Positions 1 to 8,455 of a stretch of 64,000 nucleotides of DNA are shown here, piece by piece. The stretch's first letter is position 1, and every line of letters starts with the position of its first letter. The notes under the pieces were generated by a model that was not told the origin of the DNA, made no database searches, and saw only the letters and a program-made list of their open reading frames with translations. The stretch is from an uncultured Bacteroidia bacterium (GTDB lineage Bacteria > Bacteroidota > Bacteroidia > Bacteroidales > UBA932): contig CACYHF010000001.1 in assembly GCA_902774155.1 (NCBI GenBank), positions 26,843-90,842 of the forward strand, written 5' to 3'. Made by a program: the position numbers and the translations under genes.

Positions 1-467
1 TTGAAGGTGTCCAGGGCCCAGCCCAGGTACATAATCATAAACAGTTTCACGAATTCATATACGTGCACCTGTTTGCCGGCTACGATGAGGATGCGCCGGG
101 CGCCGTTGATTTCGCCGGCACGCACAAAGCCCAGGTTCATGTTCAGCACCAGAATGGCCAGGATACCGAAACTGAGCATAAAACCGAACTGGGATAACTT
201 CCGGTACCAGCTAACCTTTCCGAAGTAATAGAAGCTGAAGATGATGACAAAGCCCAGCGCCACGATCTTGAGCTGGTCTACCATGATGGAGACCCGGTCG
301 CTCCCGGTGTCGTTGGCCAGGCGAGGCGTGCTGGAGAACACCGAGATCACGGAGATGAGCATCAGGAACAGGGCAATCAGAAGGATTACCTTGTCCCCGC
401 TGAAACGGTCCATGAAACTGGTGAGGTGGCCTACGAAGCTGCCTCTTGTCTTCTCTTCTTCACTCAT
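1..467 (-). CDS. ftsW: FtsW/RodA/SpoVE-family septal peptidoglycan polymerase, partial
   Basis: This is the N-terminal part (about 155 residues) of a SEDS-family protein, the glycosyltransferase that polymerises lipid II at the septum with its partner class B PBP. The reading frame opens with MSEEEK on the minus strand, 6 bp after the murD stop, and stays open to the window edge. A short cytoplasmic head is followed by hydrophobic segments at about residues 27-45, 65-82 and 94-110, then a conserved-looking stretch containing NGARRI and a VYEFVKL segment, as in FtsW/RodA. Its position right after murD in an mra/mur cluster supports FtsW over RodA. The C-terminal part lies outside the window. 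Confidence 0.9.
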   Translation of the reverse strand, partial: MSEEEKTRGSFVGHLTSFMDRFSGDKVILLIALFLMLISVISVFSSTPRLANDTGSDRVSIMVDQLKIVALGFVIIFSFYYFGKVSWYRKLSQFGFMLSFGILAILVLNMNLGFVRAGEINGARRILIVAGKQVHVYEFVKLFMIMYLGWALDTF

Positions 468-473
468 CGTTTC

Positions 474-1808
474 TTACAGTTTGCGGACGGCAGCTTTGAA
501 CTGCTCGCCACGGTCTTCGTAATTCTTGAACAGGTCGAAGCTGGCGCAGCACGGGCTCAGCAGCACCACGTCGCCGGCAGCGGCCATCTTGGACGCCTTC
601 TGCACGGCTTCCTCGGCCGATAGGGCATCTTCCATCCGGGACACCATGCCTCCGAAGGCGGCGTGGATCTTGGCGTTGTCCACGCCCAGGCAAACGATGG
701 CTTTCACCTTCTCCTTCACAAGGTCGTTCAGGAGGCTGTAGTCGTTGCCTTTGTCTTTGCCGCCCACAATCCATACCACCGGGCGTTTCTGGCACTCCAG
801 GGCATACCAGGCGCTGTCTACGTTGGTGGCCTTGGAGTCGTTGATATACAGCACGTCCTTGATGCTCAGGACGGGTTCCAGACGGTGTTCGATGGGCTGG
901 AAGGTGGCCAGGGACTTGCGGATTACCTCGTTCTCGATGCCGCTGGCTTTGGCGGCCAGTGCAGCGGCCATGGAGTTGTAGATATTGTGCTTGCCGCCCA
1001 GGGCCAGTTCCTGCAGGAAGATATCGGTCTCCTCCTTGTCATAACGGAGGACCATCTTGTCGTTCTTCAAGAAGGCACCCTGCTCAACTTCCTTCTCCTG
1101 TGAGAAGGGGAGCATCTTGCATCGAAGTACAATCTTGGACAAGTGTCCTACTGTTATGGCGTCATCGGAGTCGAAGATGAAACAGTCGTCACTGCGCAAG
1201 TTCTGGGTAATCTTGAACTTGGCGGCCACGTAGTTCTCCATTTTGTGGTCGTAGCGGTCCAGGTGGTCCGGCGTAATGTTGGTGATAATGGCGATGTCAG
1301 GCCGGAAATCATAGGTGTCATCCAGTTGGAAGCTGCTGATTTCCAACACATAATAGTCGAAATGCTCGGTGGCAACCTGGTAGGCGTAACTCTTGCCGAT
1401 ATTGCCGCCCAGTCCTACGTTCAGGCCTGCGTTCTGCAACAGGAAATAAATGAGCGAGGTGGTGGTGGTTTTGCCATTGGAGCCGGTGATGCAAATCTTC
1501 TTCGCTTTGTCGAAGCGGCTGGCAAATTCAATCTCGGACACTACGCGGATGCCTTTTTCCCGCAGTTTCTGCACCATCGGGACGGTTCCGGGGATGCCGG
1601 GGCTCTTGACTACCTCATCGGCATTGAGGATGAGTTCCTCCGTATGCTGGCCCTGCTCAAACGGAATCTCCCATTTGCGCAGCTGGGCGGCATATTCCTC
1701 TTTGATGGTCCCTTTGTCGCTCAGGAACACATCGAATCCTTTTACTTTTGCCAGAACAGCGGCACCTACACCGCTTTCGGCCCCACCTAATACAACTACT
1801 CTAGACAT
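474..1808 (-). CDS. murD: UDP-N-acetylmuramoyl-L-alanine--D-glutamate ligase
   Basis: This cytoplasmic ATP-dependent Mur ligase adds D-glutamate to UDP-MurNAc-L-Ala. The 444-residue length is normal for the family. A Rossmann-like N-terminal domain (VVVLGGAESG) precedes the central ATPase domain with P-loop GSNGKTT at residues 109-115 and the NITPDHLDRY segment, then the C-terminal domain with NDSKATN and VGGKDKGND motifs. The start lies 2 bp after the mraY stop and 6 bp separate its stop from ftsW, so it is translated within the wall operon. Confidence 0.97.
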   Translation of the reverse strand: MSRVVVLGGAESGVGAAVLAKVKGFDVFLSDKGTIKEEYAAQLRKWEIPFEQGQHTEELILNADEVVKSPGIPGTVPMVQKLREKGIRVVSEIEFASRFDKAKKICITGSNGKTTTTSLIYFLLQNAGLNVGLGGNIGKSYAYQVATEHFDYYVLEISSFQLDDTYDFRPDIAIITNITPDHLDRYDHKMENYVAAKFKITQNLRSDDCFIFDSDDAITVGHLSKIVLRCKMLPFSQEKEVEQGAFLKNDKMVLRYDKEETDIFLQELALGGKHNIYNSMAAALAAKASGIENEVIRKSLATFQPIEHRLEPVLSIKDVLYINDSKATNVDSAWYALECQKRPVVWIVGGKDKGNDYSLLNDLVKEKVKAIVCLGVDNAKIHAAFGGMVSRMEDALSAEEAVQKASKMAAAGDVVLLSPCCASFDLFKNYEDRGEQFKAAVRKL

Positions 1809-1810
1809 AA

Positions 1811-3103
1811 CTAACGAATCTTCAACAATGCTAACGTACTAACTGCCAGGATGATCCCCACAATCCAAAAACGGACGGTAATCTTGGCTTCGTGCTGCGG
1901 CGGCACCGGTTTGGGAATGAGGACCGGTCCGTCGGGCGCCTTTTTGTCCTGAAAATGATGATGGAGCGGCGTCATACTCCAGATGCGGGAACCTACGCCG
2001 TTGCGTTTCTTGGTATATTTGAAATAAAAGCGCTGGAGCAGCACCGACAGGCTTTCGGCGAAGAAAATGCCGCACAGCAGGGGAAGCAGGAGCTCCTTGC
2101 GCATAAGCACGGCGCTTACGCCGATGATGCCGCCGATGGTGAGGCTCCCCGTGTCGCCCATAAACACCTGGGCGGGGAAGGAATTGTACCACAGGAAGCC
2201 GATGAGTGCACCCACAAAGGCGCTCAGGAAGACAGCCATTTCTCCAGATCCCGGTATATACATAATATTGAGGAAGTTGGAGTTGATGAGGTTGCCTCCC
2301 AGCCAGGCCATGAGACCCAGTACAACGCCCACCACGGCCGATGTTCCCGCCGCCAGGCCGTCCAGGCCGTCGGTCAGGTTGGTGCCGTTGGAGCAGGCGG
2401 TGATCACCAGCACAATCATAAGCACGTAAATGGCCCACTTGCAGTACCAGCCCCAGGCGCCCTTGAAGGGGGAGAGCCAGCGGTAGTCGAACTCGTGGTT
2501 CTTCACGAAGGGGATGGTGGTCTTGGTGCTTTTCACCACGTTTTCTTCCACGTAGCGGCCGCTGGTAACGGTGGTTTCCGTCTCCAGGGTGCGCTCCACG
2601 CTGGTGTCCACTTCCACTTTCTCACGGACCACGATGTCCGGGCTCATCCATACGGTGAGCCCCACGATAAAGCCCAAAGCAATCTGTCCCAGAAGCTTTC
2701 CTTTCTCGCTCATACCCTCTTTGCGGTGCTTGAACACCTTGATATAGTCGTCGGTGAAACCCAGCGCACCGCACCAGAGGGTACTCAGCAGCAACAGGAG
2801 CACGTAGATGTTGGTGAGGTCGCAGAAAAGCAGTACACCGCTCAGGATGGACAGGATGATGATCACGCCGCCCATAGTGGGGGTTCCTTTCTTTTGGATC
2901 TGGTCGGCCAGTCCCAGGTCGCGCACGGTTTCTCCAATCTGCTTGCGCTGCAGCAGGCCGATGATGCGTTTGCCGGCGTACATACTCACCAGCACGGCCG
3001 TAACCGCGGACAGCATGGCCCGGAAGCTCAGGTAATGCATAAGCCCCATGCCGGGGAAGTCGACGCCGATGGACTCCAGATATAGGAACAGATGATAGAT
3101 CAT
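1811..3103 (-). CDS. mraY: phospho-N-acetylmuramoyl-pentapeptide-transferase
   Basis: MraY transfers phospho-MurNAc-pentapeptide to undecaprenyl phosphate, making lipid I at the inner face of the cytoplasmic membrane. The polytopic protein shows the family motifs: the aspartate pair in GFTDDYIKVF (D118-D119), NGTNLTDGLDGLA from about residue 239, GDTGSL and the histidine cluster TPLHHHF. At 430 residues it is about 70 longer than the 360-residue E. coli enzyme. The excess is a hydrophilic, charged insertion at roughly residues 155-205, between two membrane segments. The start overlaps the murE stop by 4 bp. Confidence 0.97.
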   Translation of the reverse strand: MIYHLFLYLESIGVDFPGMGLMHYLSFRAMLSAVTAVLVSMYAGKRIIGLLQRKQIGETVRDLGLADQIQKKGTPTMGGVIIILSILSGVLLFCDLTNIYVLLLLLSTLWCGALGFTDDYIKVFKHRKEGMSEKGKLLGQIALGFIVGLTVWMSPDIVVREKVEVDTSVERTLETETTVTSGRYVEENVVKSTKTTIPFVKNHEFDYRWLSPFKGAWGWYCKWAIYVLMIVLVITACSNGTNLTDGLDGLAAGTSAVVGVVLGLMAWLGGNLINSNFLNIMYIPGSGEMAVFLSAFVGALIGFLWYNSFPAQVFMGDTGSLTIGGIIGVSAVLMRKELLLPLLCGIFFAESLSVLLQRFYFKYTKKRNGVGSRIWSMTPLHHHFQDKKAPDGPVLIPKPVPPQHEAKITVRFWIVGIILAVSTLALLKIR

Positions 3104-4506
3104 TGGGCTATGAGTTGGAAGGTTTCGTTTACGATTTCTTTTTCGTCAAAGGGATATTTGGTATGGCCGATGACCTGGTAGGTCTCGTGGCCTTTGCCGG
3201 CGACCAGCAGGGTGGCGTTTTCCGGAGCCGTGAGGATGGCCGTCCGCAGGGCTTCCCGGCGGTCGGTGATGACCAGCGCTTTGGCCAGGCCCTTGGCGTC
3301 CAGTCCGGCTGTTATGTCTTTGATAATGGCCTCGGGGACTTCCGTGCGGGGGTTGTCGGAGGTTACGATGAGCCGATCGGCCAGTTTCTGGGCCACCTGG
3401 GCCATTTCCGGACGCTTGGTGCGGTCGCGGTCTCCGCCGCAGCCGAACAGGCAGATGAGCGTGCGCTCCGGGGCGATGGCGCGAAGGGTGGTGAGTACAT
3501 TCTCCAGGGCATCGGGCGTGTGGGCATAGTCGATGACCACGGAAAGGCCTTTAGGCCCCCGCAGGTTCTCCAGCCGTCCCGGGGCGCTTTCCAGGTTGGA
3601 GAGGGCCACCAGGGTTTCGGTGGTATCCTGACCCAGACACACGGCGGCGCTGTAGATGGCCAGGAGGTTGTAGGCGTTGTGCCGGCCGATCAGGCGGCAC
3701 CAGGTATCGACGCCGTCTATCTTCAGGAGCATCCCGTCGAAGTTCTGCTCCAGGATGCGGGCGGTATGGTCGGCCAGGCCCTGTACGGAATACGTAACCA
3801 CCTGGGCCTTGGTGTTTTGCACCATTACGGATCCATGGCGGTCGTCGCTGTTCACCAGGGCGATGGCGCCCTTGGGCAGCCGGTCGAAGAACAGTTTCTT
3901 GCAACGGAGGTATTCGGCGAAGGTCTTGTGGTAATCCAGGTGGTCGTGGGTGAGGTTGGAGAAGATGCCCAGGGCGAAGTCCAGTCCCGTCACGCGGTCC
4001 TGTTCCACGCCGATGGAGCTCACCTCCATAAAGCAGTAGCTGCATCCTTTTTCCACCATCCGTGCCAGCAGGCTGTTCAGGGTGATGGGGTCCACCGTAG
4101 TGTTTTCCGTTTCCAGACGTTCATCGCCCACATAGTTGGCGATGGTGGAAAGCAGTCCGCAGGAATAGCCCAGGTTGCGGAACAACTGGTACAGCAGGGT
4201 TACCGTGGTGGTTTTCCCATTGGTACCCGTGATGCCTACCAGCGTCAGTTTTCCGGACGGGTGTCCGTAGAAAGCATCGGCCACCAGGGCCAGCGCTTCC
4301 CGGCTGCCGTCTACCACGGCCACGGCGCCTTTTTCCAGCGCCTGGGGGATGTAGGCGTGTCCGTCGTTATCGTAGCCCTTCACGGCAAAGAAGAGGCTGC
4401 CCGGGGTCACTTTACGGGAATCGCTGCAGATGGCGGCGATTTCCGTTTCGGGCGTTCCATGCAGGATGTTGACGGCTGCATTCCTTATAATTTCACTCAG
4501 TTTCAT
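3100..4506 (-). CDS. murE: UDP-N-acetylmuramoyl-tripeptide synthetase (meso-DAP type)
   Basis: This Mur ligase adds the third residue to UDP-MurNAc-L-Ala-D-Glu in the cytoplasm. The P-loop TGTNGKTT sits at residues 93-100, with the NLTHDHLDYH segment in the central domain. The C-terminal domain carries SDNPRTE; the DNPR motif is the known signature of enzymes using meso-diaminopimelate rather than lysine. Length 468 aa is slightly short of the usual 480-500. It overlaps both neighbours by 4 bp. Confidence 0.96.
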   Translation of the reverse strand: MKLSEIIRNAAVNILHGTPETEIAAICSDSRKVTPGSLFFAVKGYDNDGHAYIPQALEKGAVAVVDGSREALALVADAFYGHPSGKLTLVGITGTNGKTTTVTLLYQLFRNLGYSCGLLSTIANYVGDERLETENTTVDPITLNSLLARMVEKGCSYCFMEVSSIGVEQDRVTGLDFALGIFSNLTHDHLDYHKTFAEYLRCKKLFFDRLPKGAIALVNSDDRHGSVMVQNTKAQVVTYSVQGLADHTARILEQNFDGMLLKIDGVDTWCRLIGRHNAYNLLAIYSAAVCLGQDTTETLVALSNLESAPGRLENLRGPKGLSVVIDYAHTPDALENVLTTLRAIAPERTLICLFGCGGDRDRTKRPEMAQVAQKLADRLIVTSDNPRTEVPEAIIKDITAGLDAKGLAKALVITDRREALRTAILTAPENATLLVAGKGHETYQVIGHTKYPFDEKEIVNETFQLIAQ

Positions 4507-6593
4507 TTGAGGGTCAGTTTCACAGTTTGTCCGTTTTTACAGGCGGTTCCCGGGGCGGGGGATTGGCCCACCACGTGGCCGGCGCCGGTATACTGGCACA
4601 GCAGGCCCATGGATTCCAGGGTGTACAGGGCGTCCTTGAGACCGTAGCCTTTCAGGTCCGGAACCTTTCCTTTTTCCACCTCCGCTTTCTGCTCCATCAG
4701 CGGGACGCTGGCGGTGGGACGGATTTCGCTGTCCCAGGTGCCGTCCAGCGCATACAGCTTGTCCACAATCTCGCGCACGGCCATGGCCGGCTTGGTACCG
4801 CCGTAGAAGTTCCGGTGCGAGGGATAGGAATAAACGGTAACCAGGATGGTGTATTTGGGATTGTCCACCGGGAAGAAACCCACGAAGGTGCCCTGGAATT
4901 TCTTCCGGCCCTGGATATCGCTGTAGGGGTCTGAGCTGCCGCCCCTTTCCTTGGGGGAGAGCACCACACGTGCGGTACCGGTCTTGCCGCCTACGGGCAG
5001 TTTGGCCGATCTCAGACGCGTGGCAGTACCTTCGTTCACCACGGCGCGGAGGGCGCGGGTGACGGTATCGGCCGTGGCGGGCGAGCAGATACTGCTGTTC
5101 AAGGCCGAGGGCTCGAAGCGCTTGAGCACCTTGCCGTCCTTCTCCACGCTTTCCACCAGATAGGGCTTCATCATGGTGCCCTTGTTGGCAATACCGTTGT
5201 AGAAGGTGGCCACGTGCAGCGGCGTAACGCTGAGGCTGTAGCCATAGGCCGTGGTGCCCAGGGTGGTCTTGGACCAGCCGGGGGTGCCGGGCCGGTTCAC
5301 TACGGGCGTTCCCATACCGGTGATATCGAAGTCGAAGGCTTCCCCGAAACGGTAGGAGTAAATATGGTCGAACATCTCCTGCGGCTTCTTGCCGTAGTAG
5401 TTTTCGGCCAGCCAGGTGAATACGTAGTTGGAGGAAATCTCGAAGCCGTGCATCACGGTGATGTCCCGGCGGCCCGTTTCCCGCTGGTAGTCCAGGATAT
5501 GGACGTCCTGATTGTAGCCGCCCGGTACGAAGCCGTTGTTGGTGGGCAGCGTCTGGTCCAGGGTTTTTACATAGCCATCCTCCACCAGGGAGACCAGGGT
5601 GACGGTCTTCATCACGGAGCCTTGTTCGCCCACTTCCCTCAGGCACAGGTTCTCCCGCTCCCAGAGCGTGGTCTGCGGGGTGTCGCCGCGGCTCAGGTTC
5701 ACCATGGCGCGGATGGCGCCGGTTTTAGCCTCCAGGATGATGCAGATGCCGGCACGTACGCCATCGTCCTCGTTAATCTGGGCGCGGAGGGCGCGGTCGG
5801 CTATATCCTGGAAGTCCACGTTCAGGGTGGTGCGGATGTCGTTGCCGTCCTGCACTTTCACCTGGGCCGAATCCAGATCACGCACCCAGCGCTTGTTGTC
5901 GGTGACGCGGCGCCATTCATAGCCTTCCCGTCCGTGCAGTTCGCTGTCGAAGCTGGATTCCAGGCCGATGCGGTTCTGCTCTTTTACATAGCCGATTACG
6001 CGGCGGGCCAGGGAGTCGTAGGGATAGATGCGTTCTTCGTGCTTTTCCACAATGAAGCCACCCGTGTAGGGCCCTTCCCGGAACAGCGGGAACGATTTCA
6101 CCTTTTCCAGGGTGCTCAGGTCTATATTCCGCTGGATTCGGAGGTATTTGGAGCCTTTGTCGCGACCGTCCAGGATGGCTTTGGCGTAGGCGTCGGCGCT
6201 TTTGTCGCGGAATTCGTTACTCAGGTATACGGACAGTTCACGGGCTTTTTCCCGCCATGCCCGCTCCAGGCTGTCCTTGCCGGTTTCGGCGTATTCCTGC
6301 TTGCGGACGGTGCAGTCCATATAGATGTCATACAAGGGGGCCGATATGGCCAGCGGGCGTCCGTCGGTGGCCAGAATCTTGCCCCGTACCGGGGGCTCCA
6401 CGTGCTTCTGCACGGAAGGCCGGAACAGGCCGATGACCCTTTCATCTACGGTGTAACTGGCCTGGATGTGTACCACACGCAGCAGGATAGCCACCCCCAG
6501 GAACAGGAACAGCATGGAAAGGAAGAACATCACCACGTGGATTCTGTCGCGGTTTTCTATGGTGTCCTTTATTTCACTCTGCTTCTTGCTCAT
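4503..6593 (-). CDS. ftsI: class B penicillin-binding protein (FtsI/PBP2-like) with C-terminal PASTA domain
   Basis: This septal transpeptidase cross-links peptidoglycan in the periplasm and works with FtsW. A short cytoplasmic tail and one membrane anchor (about residues 19-42) lead into the dimerisation domain and the transpeptidase domain. The three active-site motifs are present: S326-x-x-K (SVMK), S387-x-N389 (SSN) and K537-T-G (KTGTA). A single PASTA repeat occupies about residues 640-696, starting KVPDLKGYGL. The position between ftsL and murE is the canonical ftsI slot. The label FtsI rests on synteny; SpoVD-type naming would be equally fair because of the PASTA tail. Confidence 0.94.
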   Translation of the reverse strand: MSKKQSEIKDTIENRDRIHVVMFFLSMLFLFLGVAILLRVVHIQASYTVDERVIGLFRPSVQKHVEPPVRGKILATDGRPLAISAPLYDIYMDCTVRKQEYAETGKDSLERAWREKARELSVYLSNEFRDKSADAYAKAILDGRDKGSKYLRIQRNIDLSTLEKVKSFPLFREGPYTGGFIVEKHEERIYPYDSLARRVIGYVKEQNRIGLESSFDSELHGREGYEWRRVTDNKRWVRDLDSAQVKVQDGNDIRTTLNVDFQDIADRALRAQINEDDGVRAGICIILEAKTGAIRAMVNLSRGDTPQTTLWERENLCLREVGEQGSVMKTVTLVSLVEDGYVKTLDQTLPTNNGFVPGGYNQDVHILDYQRETGRRDITVMHGFEISSNYVFTWLAENYYGKKPQEMFDHIYSYRFGEAFDFDITGMGTPVVNRPGTPGWSKTTLGTTAYGYSLSVTPLHVATFYNGIANKGTMMKPYLVESVEKDGKVLKRFEPSALNSSICSPATADTVTRALRAVVNEGTATRLRSAKLPVGGKTGTARVVLSPKERGGSSDPYSDIQGRKKFQGTFVGFFPVDNPKYTILVTVYSYPSHRNFYGGTKPAMAVREIVDKLYALDGTWDSEIRPTASVPLMEQKAEVEKGKVPDLKGYGLKDALYTLESMGLLCQYTGAGHVVGQSPAPGTACKNGQTVKLTLK

Positions 6594-6931
6594 TTTTTCT
6601 TGATCAAGGTGGCGGGTTCCTGGGGCAGGGTCAGTTCTACACCCAGTTCTTTCAGGCGGGCCTCGGCGGCCGAGGCGCTATGCAGTTTCACCAGGGCGGC
6701 TTCTTTCTCTGCGTAGTGGATACGCAGCTGGTCGATGGCCGCCTGGTTGTCTCCGGCTTGGGTGAGGGTCTTGTCCACCTGCAGGCTCAGGAGGATGGTG
6801 ACCCACATCAGCAGGAACAGATACATGATGTGCATGTAGTATTTATCGGCGCGGATCCGGAGCAGGAATTCTCCGTTCCGGAGGGCACGCAGGGTGTTGC
6901 GGAAGGCCGTCCAAATGGTTTTTGCGCTCAT
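6590..6931 (-). CDS. ftsL: FtsL-like cell division protein
   Basis: This is a 113-residue bitopic protein: a basic cytoplasmic head, one membrane segment at about residues 33-52 (MYLFLLMWVTILLSL) and a periplasmic region rich in Ala, Glu and Lys that looks like a short coiled coil. Size, topology and the slot between rsmH and the class B PBP match the FtsL-like proteins of Bacteroidota, which scaffold the FtsWI complex. Sequence conservation in this family is very low, so the call leans on synteny. It overlaps both neighbours by 4 bp. Confidence 0.85.
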   Translation of the reverse strand: MSAKTIWTAFRNTLRALRNGEFLLRIRADKYYMHIMYLFLLMWVTILLSLQVDKTLTQAGDNQAAIDQLRIHYAEKEAALVKLHSASAAEARLKELGVELTLPQEPATLIKKK

Positions 6932-7830
6932 GCTTCGGTCCTCCTTTCCGCTATCCGGAGTTTCGCGCTGCGGGCGCGGGTGTTTCCGGCAATTTCACTT
7001 TCTTCGGGCACGATGGGCTTGCGGTTCACGGCCTCCAGCGGGGTATGGGCCCGTCCGTACAGGTCTTGCCGTACCACGCCGTCCACGTTGCCCGTCTTGA
7101 TGAAGTTTTTCACCATCCGGTCTTCCAGGCTGTGGTAGGTGATTACAACCAGCCGGCCGCCGGGTTTGAGGCTGCGGGCGGCCCCGTCCAGGAACTTCTC
7201 CAGGGAACGCATCTCCTGGTTCACCTCAATGCGGAGCGCCTGGTACAGTTTGGCCAGCACTTTGTGCTCTGCGCCCTTGGGCAACATCTTGCCCACGGCA
7301 CGGTCCAGGTCGCCGGTGGTGTGCAGCGGACGCGCCTGGATAATCAGACGGGCCATATTGCGGGCGCCGTCCACTTCCCCGTACAACCGCAGGATGCGCT
7401 CCAGTGCTTCCTCGTCGTAATTATTGGCCACTTCTTCGGCCGTGAGGGTGGCTTCCTGGTTCATCCGCATGTCCAGCGGCGCTTCCTCATACCGGAAGCT
7501 GAATCCCCGTTCGGCCGTATCGAACTGATGGGAACTAACTCCCAAATCAGCAAGAATGCCATCGAAGAGTACATCGTAATGCCGGGCATAATTCTCTATG
7601 AAGCGGAAGTTGTTGTGGATGAGGGTTAGCCGTGGATCGGCCGGGGCGTTCTGGATGGCATCGATGTCACGATCGAAGGCGATGACTCTCCCGCCAGCGT
7701 TTAAGCGTGAAAGTACGGCAGCGGTGTGACCACCGCCTCCGAAAGTGGCATCTGCGTAAATTCCTTCGGGATTTGTAACAAGAGCGGATACACTCTCTGC
7801 CAACAGTACAGGGATATGATATTCAGACAT
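6928..7830 (-). CDS. rsmH: 16S rRNA (cytosine(1402)-N(4))-methyltransferase
   Basis: RsmH (MraW) methylates N4 of C1402 in the decoding centre of 16S rRNA using S-adenosylmethionine. The 300-residue length is typical. The N-terminal segment HIPVLLAE and the SAM-binding loop DATFGGGGH are clearly visible, followed by ADLGVSSHQFD and, near the C-terminus, VVITYHSLEDR, all family signatures. It lies 14 bp downstream of mraZ. Confidence 0.97.
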   Translation of the reverse strand: MSEYHIPVLLAESVSALVTNPEGIYADATFGGGGHTAAVLSRLNAGGRVIAFDRDIDAIQNAPADPRLTLIHNNFRFIENYARHYDVLFDGILADLGVSSHQFDTAERGFSFRYEEAPLDMRMNQEATLTAEEVANNYDEEALERILRLYGEVDGARNMARLIIQARPLHTTGDLDRAVGKMLPKGAEHKVLAKLYQALRIEVNQEMRSLEKFLDGAARSLKPGGRLVVITYHSLEDRMVKNFIKTGNVDGVVRQDLYGRAHTPLEAVNRKPIVPEESEIAGNTRARSAKLRIAERRTEA

Positions 7831-7844
7831 TTCTCGAGACCCTC

Positions 7845-8306
7845 CTACTTTTTGGAAGATAGTCTCGATGCGGTTTCCCTGAACTTCTCATCGCTCAGAA
7901 GCTGGGCCTTACGCGTCTCCGGATCCCAGATCTGGAGCTTGTAGCCAACACCGCCGAATACCACCTCTTTGGTAATACCTGCACTCTCAAGCAGCTCTGA
8001 CGGAATGTTCAGTCTGCCCAGTTTCCCGTCCGGGACAAGAGTGTAAACGCCGTCATTGTACTTGGTCCACAAATCAGCGTCTCCAGTATTGAGTTCGGGA
8101 TCGATGCTGCCCAGCACTTTTTCACTGCGGATTTCCCATTCCTCTGCGGGGAACAGTTCAATGCAGCTCTGCTGAAGGCTCTTTTTGACGATGAGGGTCA
8201 TATTCTCAGAACCGCCGCGCACCATAGCATCACGGAAGATGGCAGGGAGCACGACGCGCCCCTTGTCATCCACTTTTCCGCAGGCTGTTCCGTAGAATCT
8301 GACCAT
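7845..8306 (-). CDS. mraZ: transcriptional regulator / division protein MraZ
   Basis: MraZ is a DNA-binding protein of the AbrB-like fold that binds upstream of its own dcw operon and regulates it in other bacteria. The 153-residue protein contains two MraZ-type half domains, each with the family's arginine-containing signature: KVDDKGRVVLPAIFR near residue 12 and a second one around GKLGRLNIPSELLE near residue 90. It is the first gene of the cluster; a -7 box lies about 30 bp upstream. Confidence 0.96.
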   Translation of the reverse strand: MVRFYGTACGKVDDKGRVVLPAIFRDAMVRGGSENMTLIVKKSLQQSCIELFPAEEWEIRSEKVLGSIDPELNTGDADLWTKYNDGVYTLVPDGKLGRLNIPSELLESAGITKEVVFGGVGYKLQIWDPETRKAQLLSDEKFRETASRLSSKK

Positions 8307-8335
8307 AGTTAAACTTTATACTTTCACGCTTGGAT

Positions 8336-8344
8336 ACAAAGGTA
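8336..8344 (-). promoter_or_regulatory. -7 promoter box for the mraZ-ftsW cluster
   Basis: On the minus strand this reads TACCTTTGT, matching the Bacteroidota -7 consensus TAnnTTTG. The predicted start would leave a leader of about 24 nt before mraZ. The AT-rich stretch upstream (8345-8400) is the only noncoding DNA ahead of the operon and the expected place for MraZ binding, but I could not recognise clear operator repeats. Confidence 0.6.
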
Positions 8345-8405
8345 GAAAAACTTTTCCATTTTCTTACATATTCTTCCAAAATTTTCCACAAACTTTTTAA
8401 CACAC

Positions 8406-8432
8406 AAAAAAACACCGTCTGAGAGGCGGTGT
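8406..8432 (-). terminator. terminator of the rpoN operon
   Basis: On the minus strand ACACCG, a 9-nt loop and CGGTGT are followed directly by a run of seven T residues. It lies 24 bp after the rpoN stop and just before the mraZ promoter, separating the two operons. Confidence 0.75.
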
Positions 8433-8455
8433 GGCGGTCTGTCAAAAAGGGTTTT

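Noticed and set aside
3103-4647. 514-codon plus-strand open frame
   Set aside because: Antisense to murE, which carries all Mur ligase motifs; the plus-strand translation has none.
5214-6716. 500-codon plus-strand open frame
   Set aside because: Antisense to the class B PBP gene with SVMK, SSN and KTG motifs.
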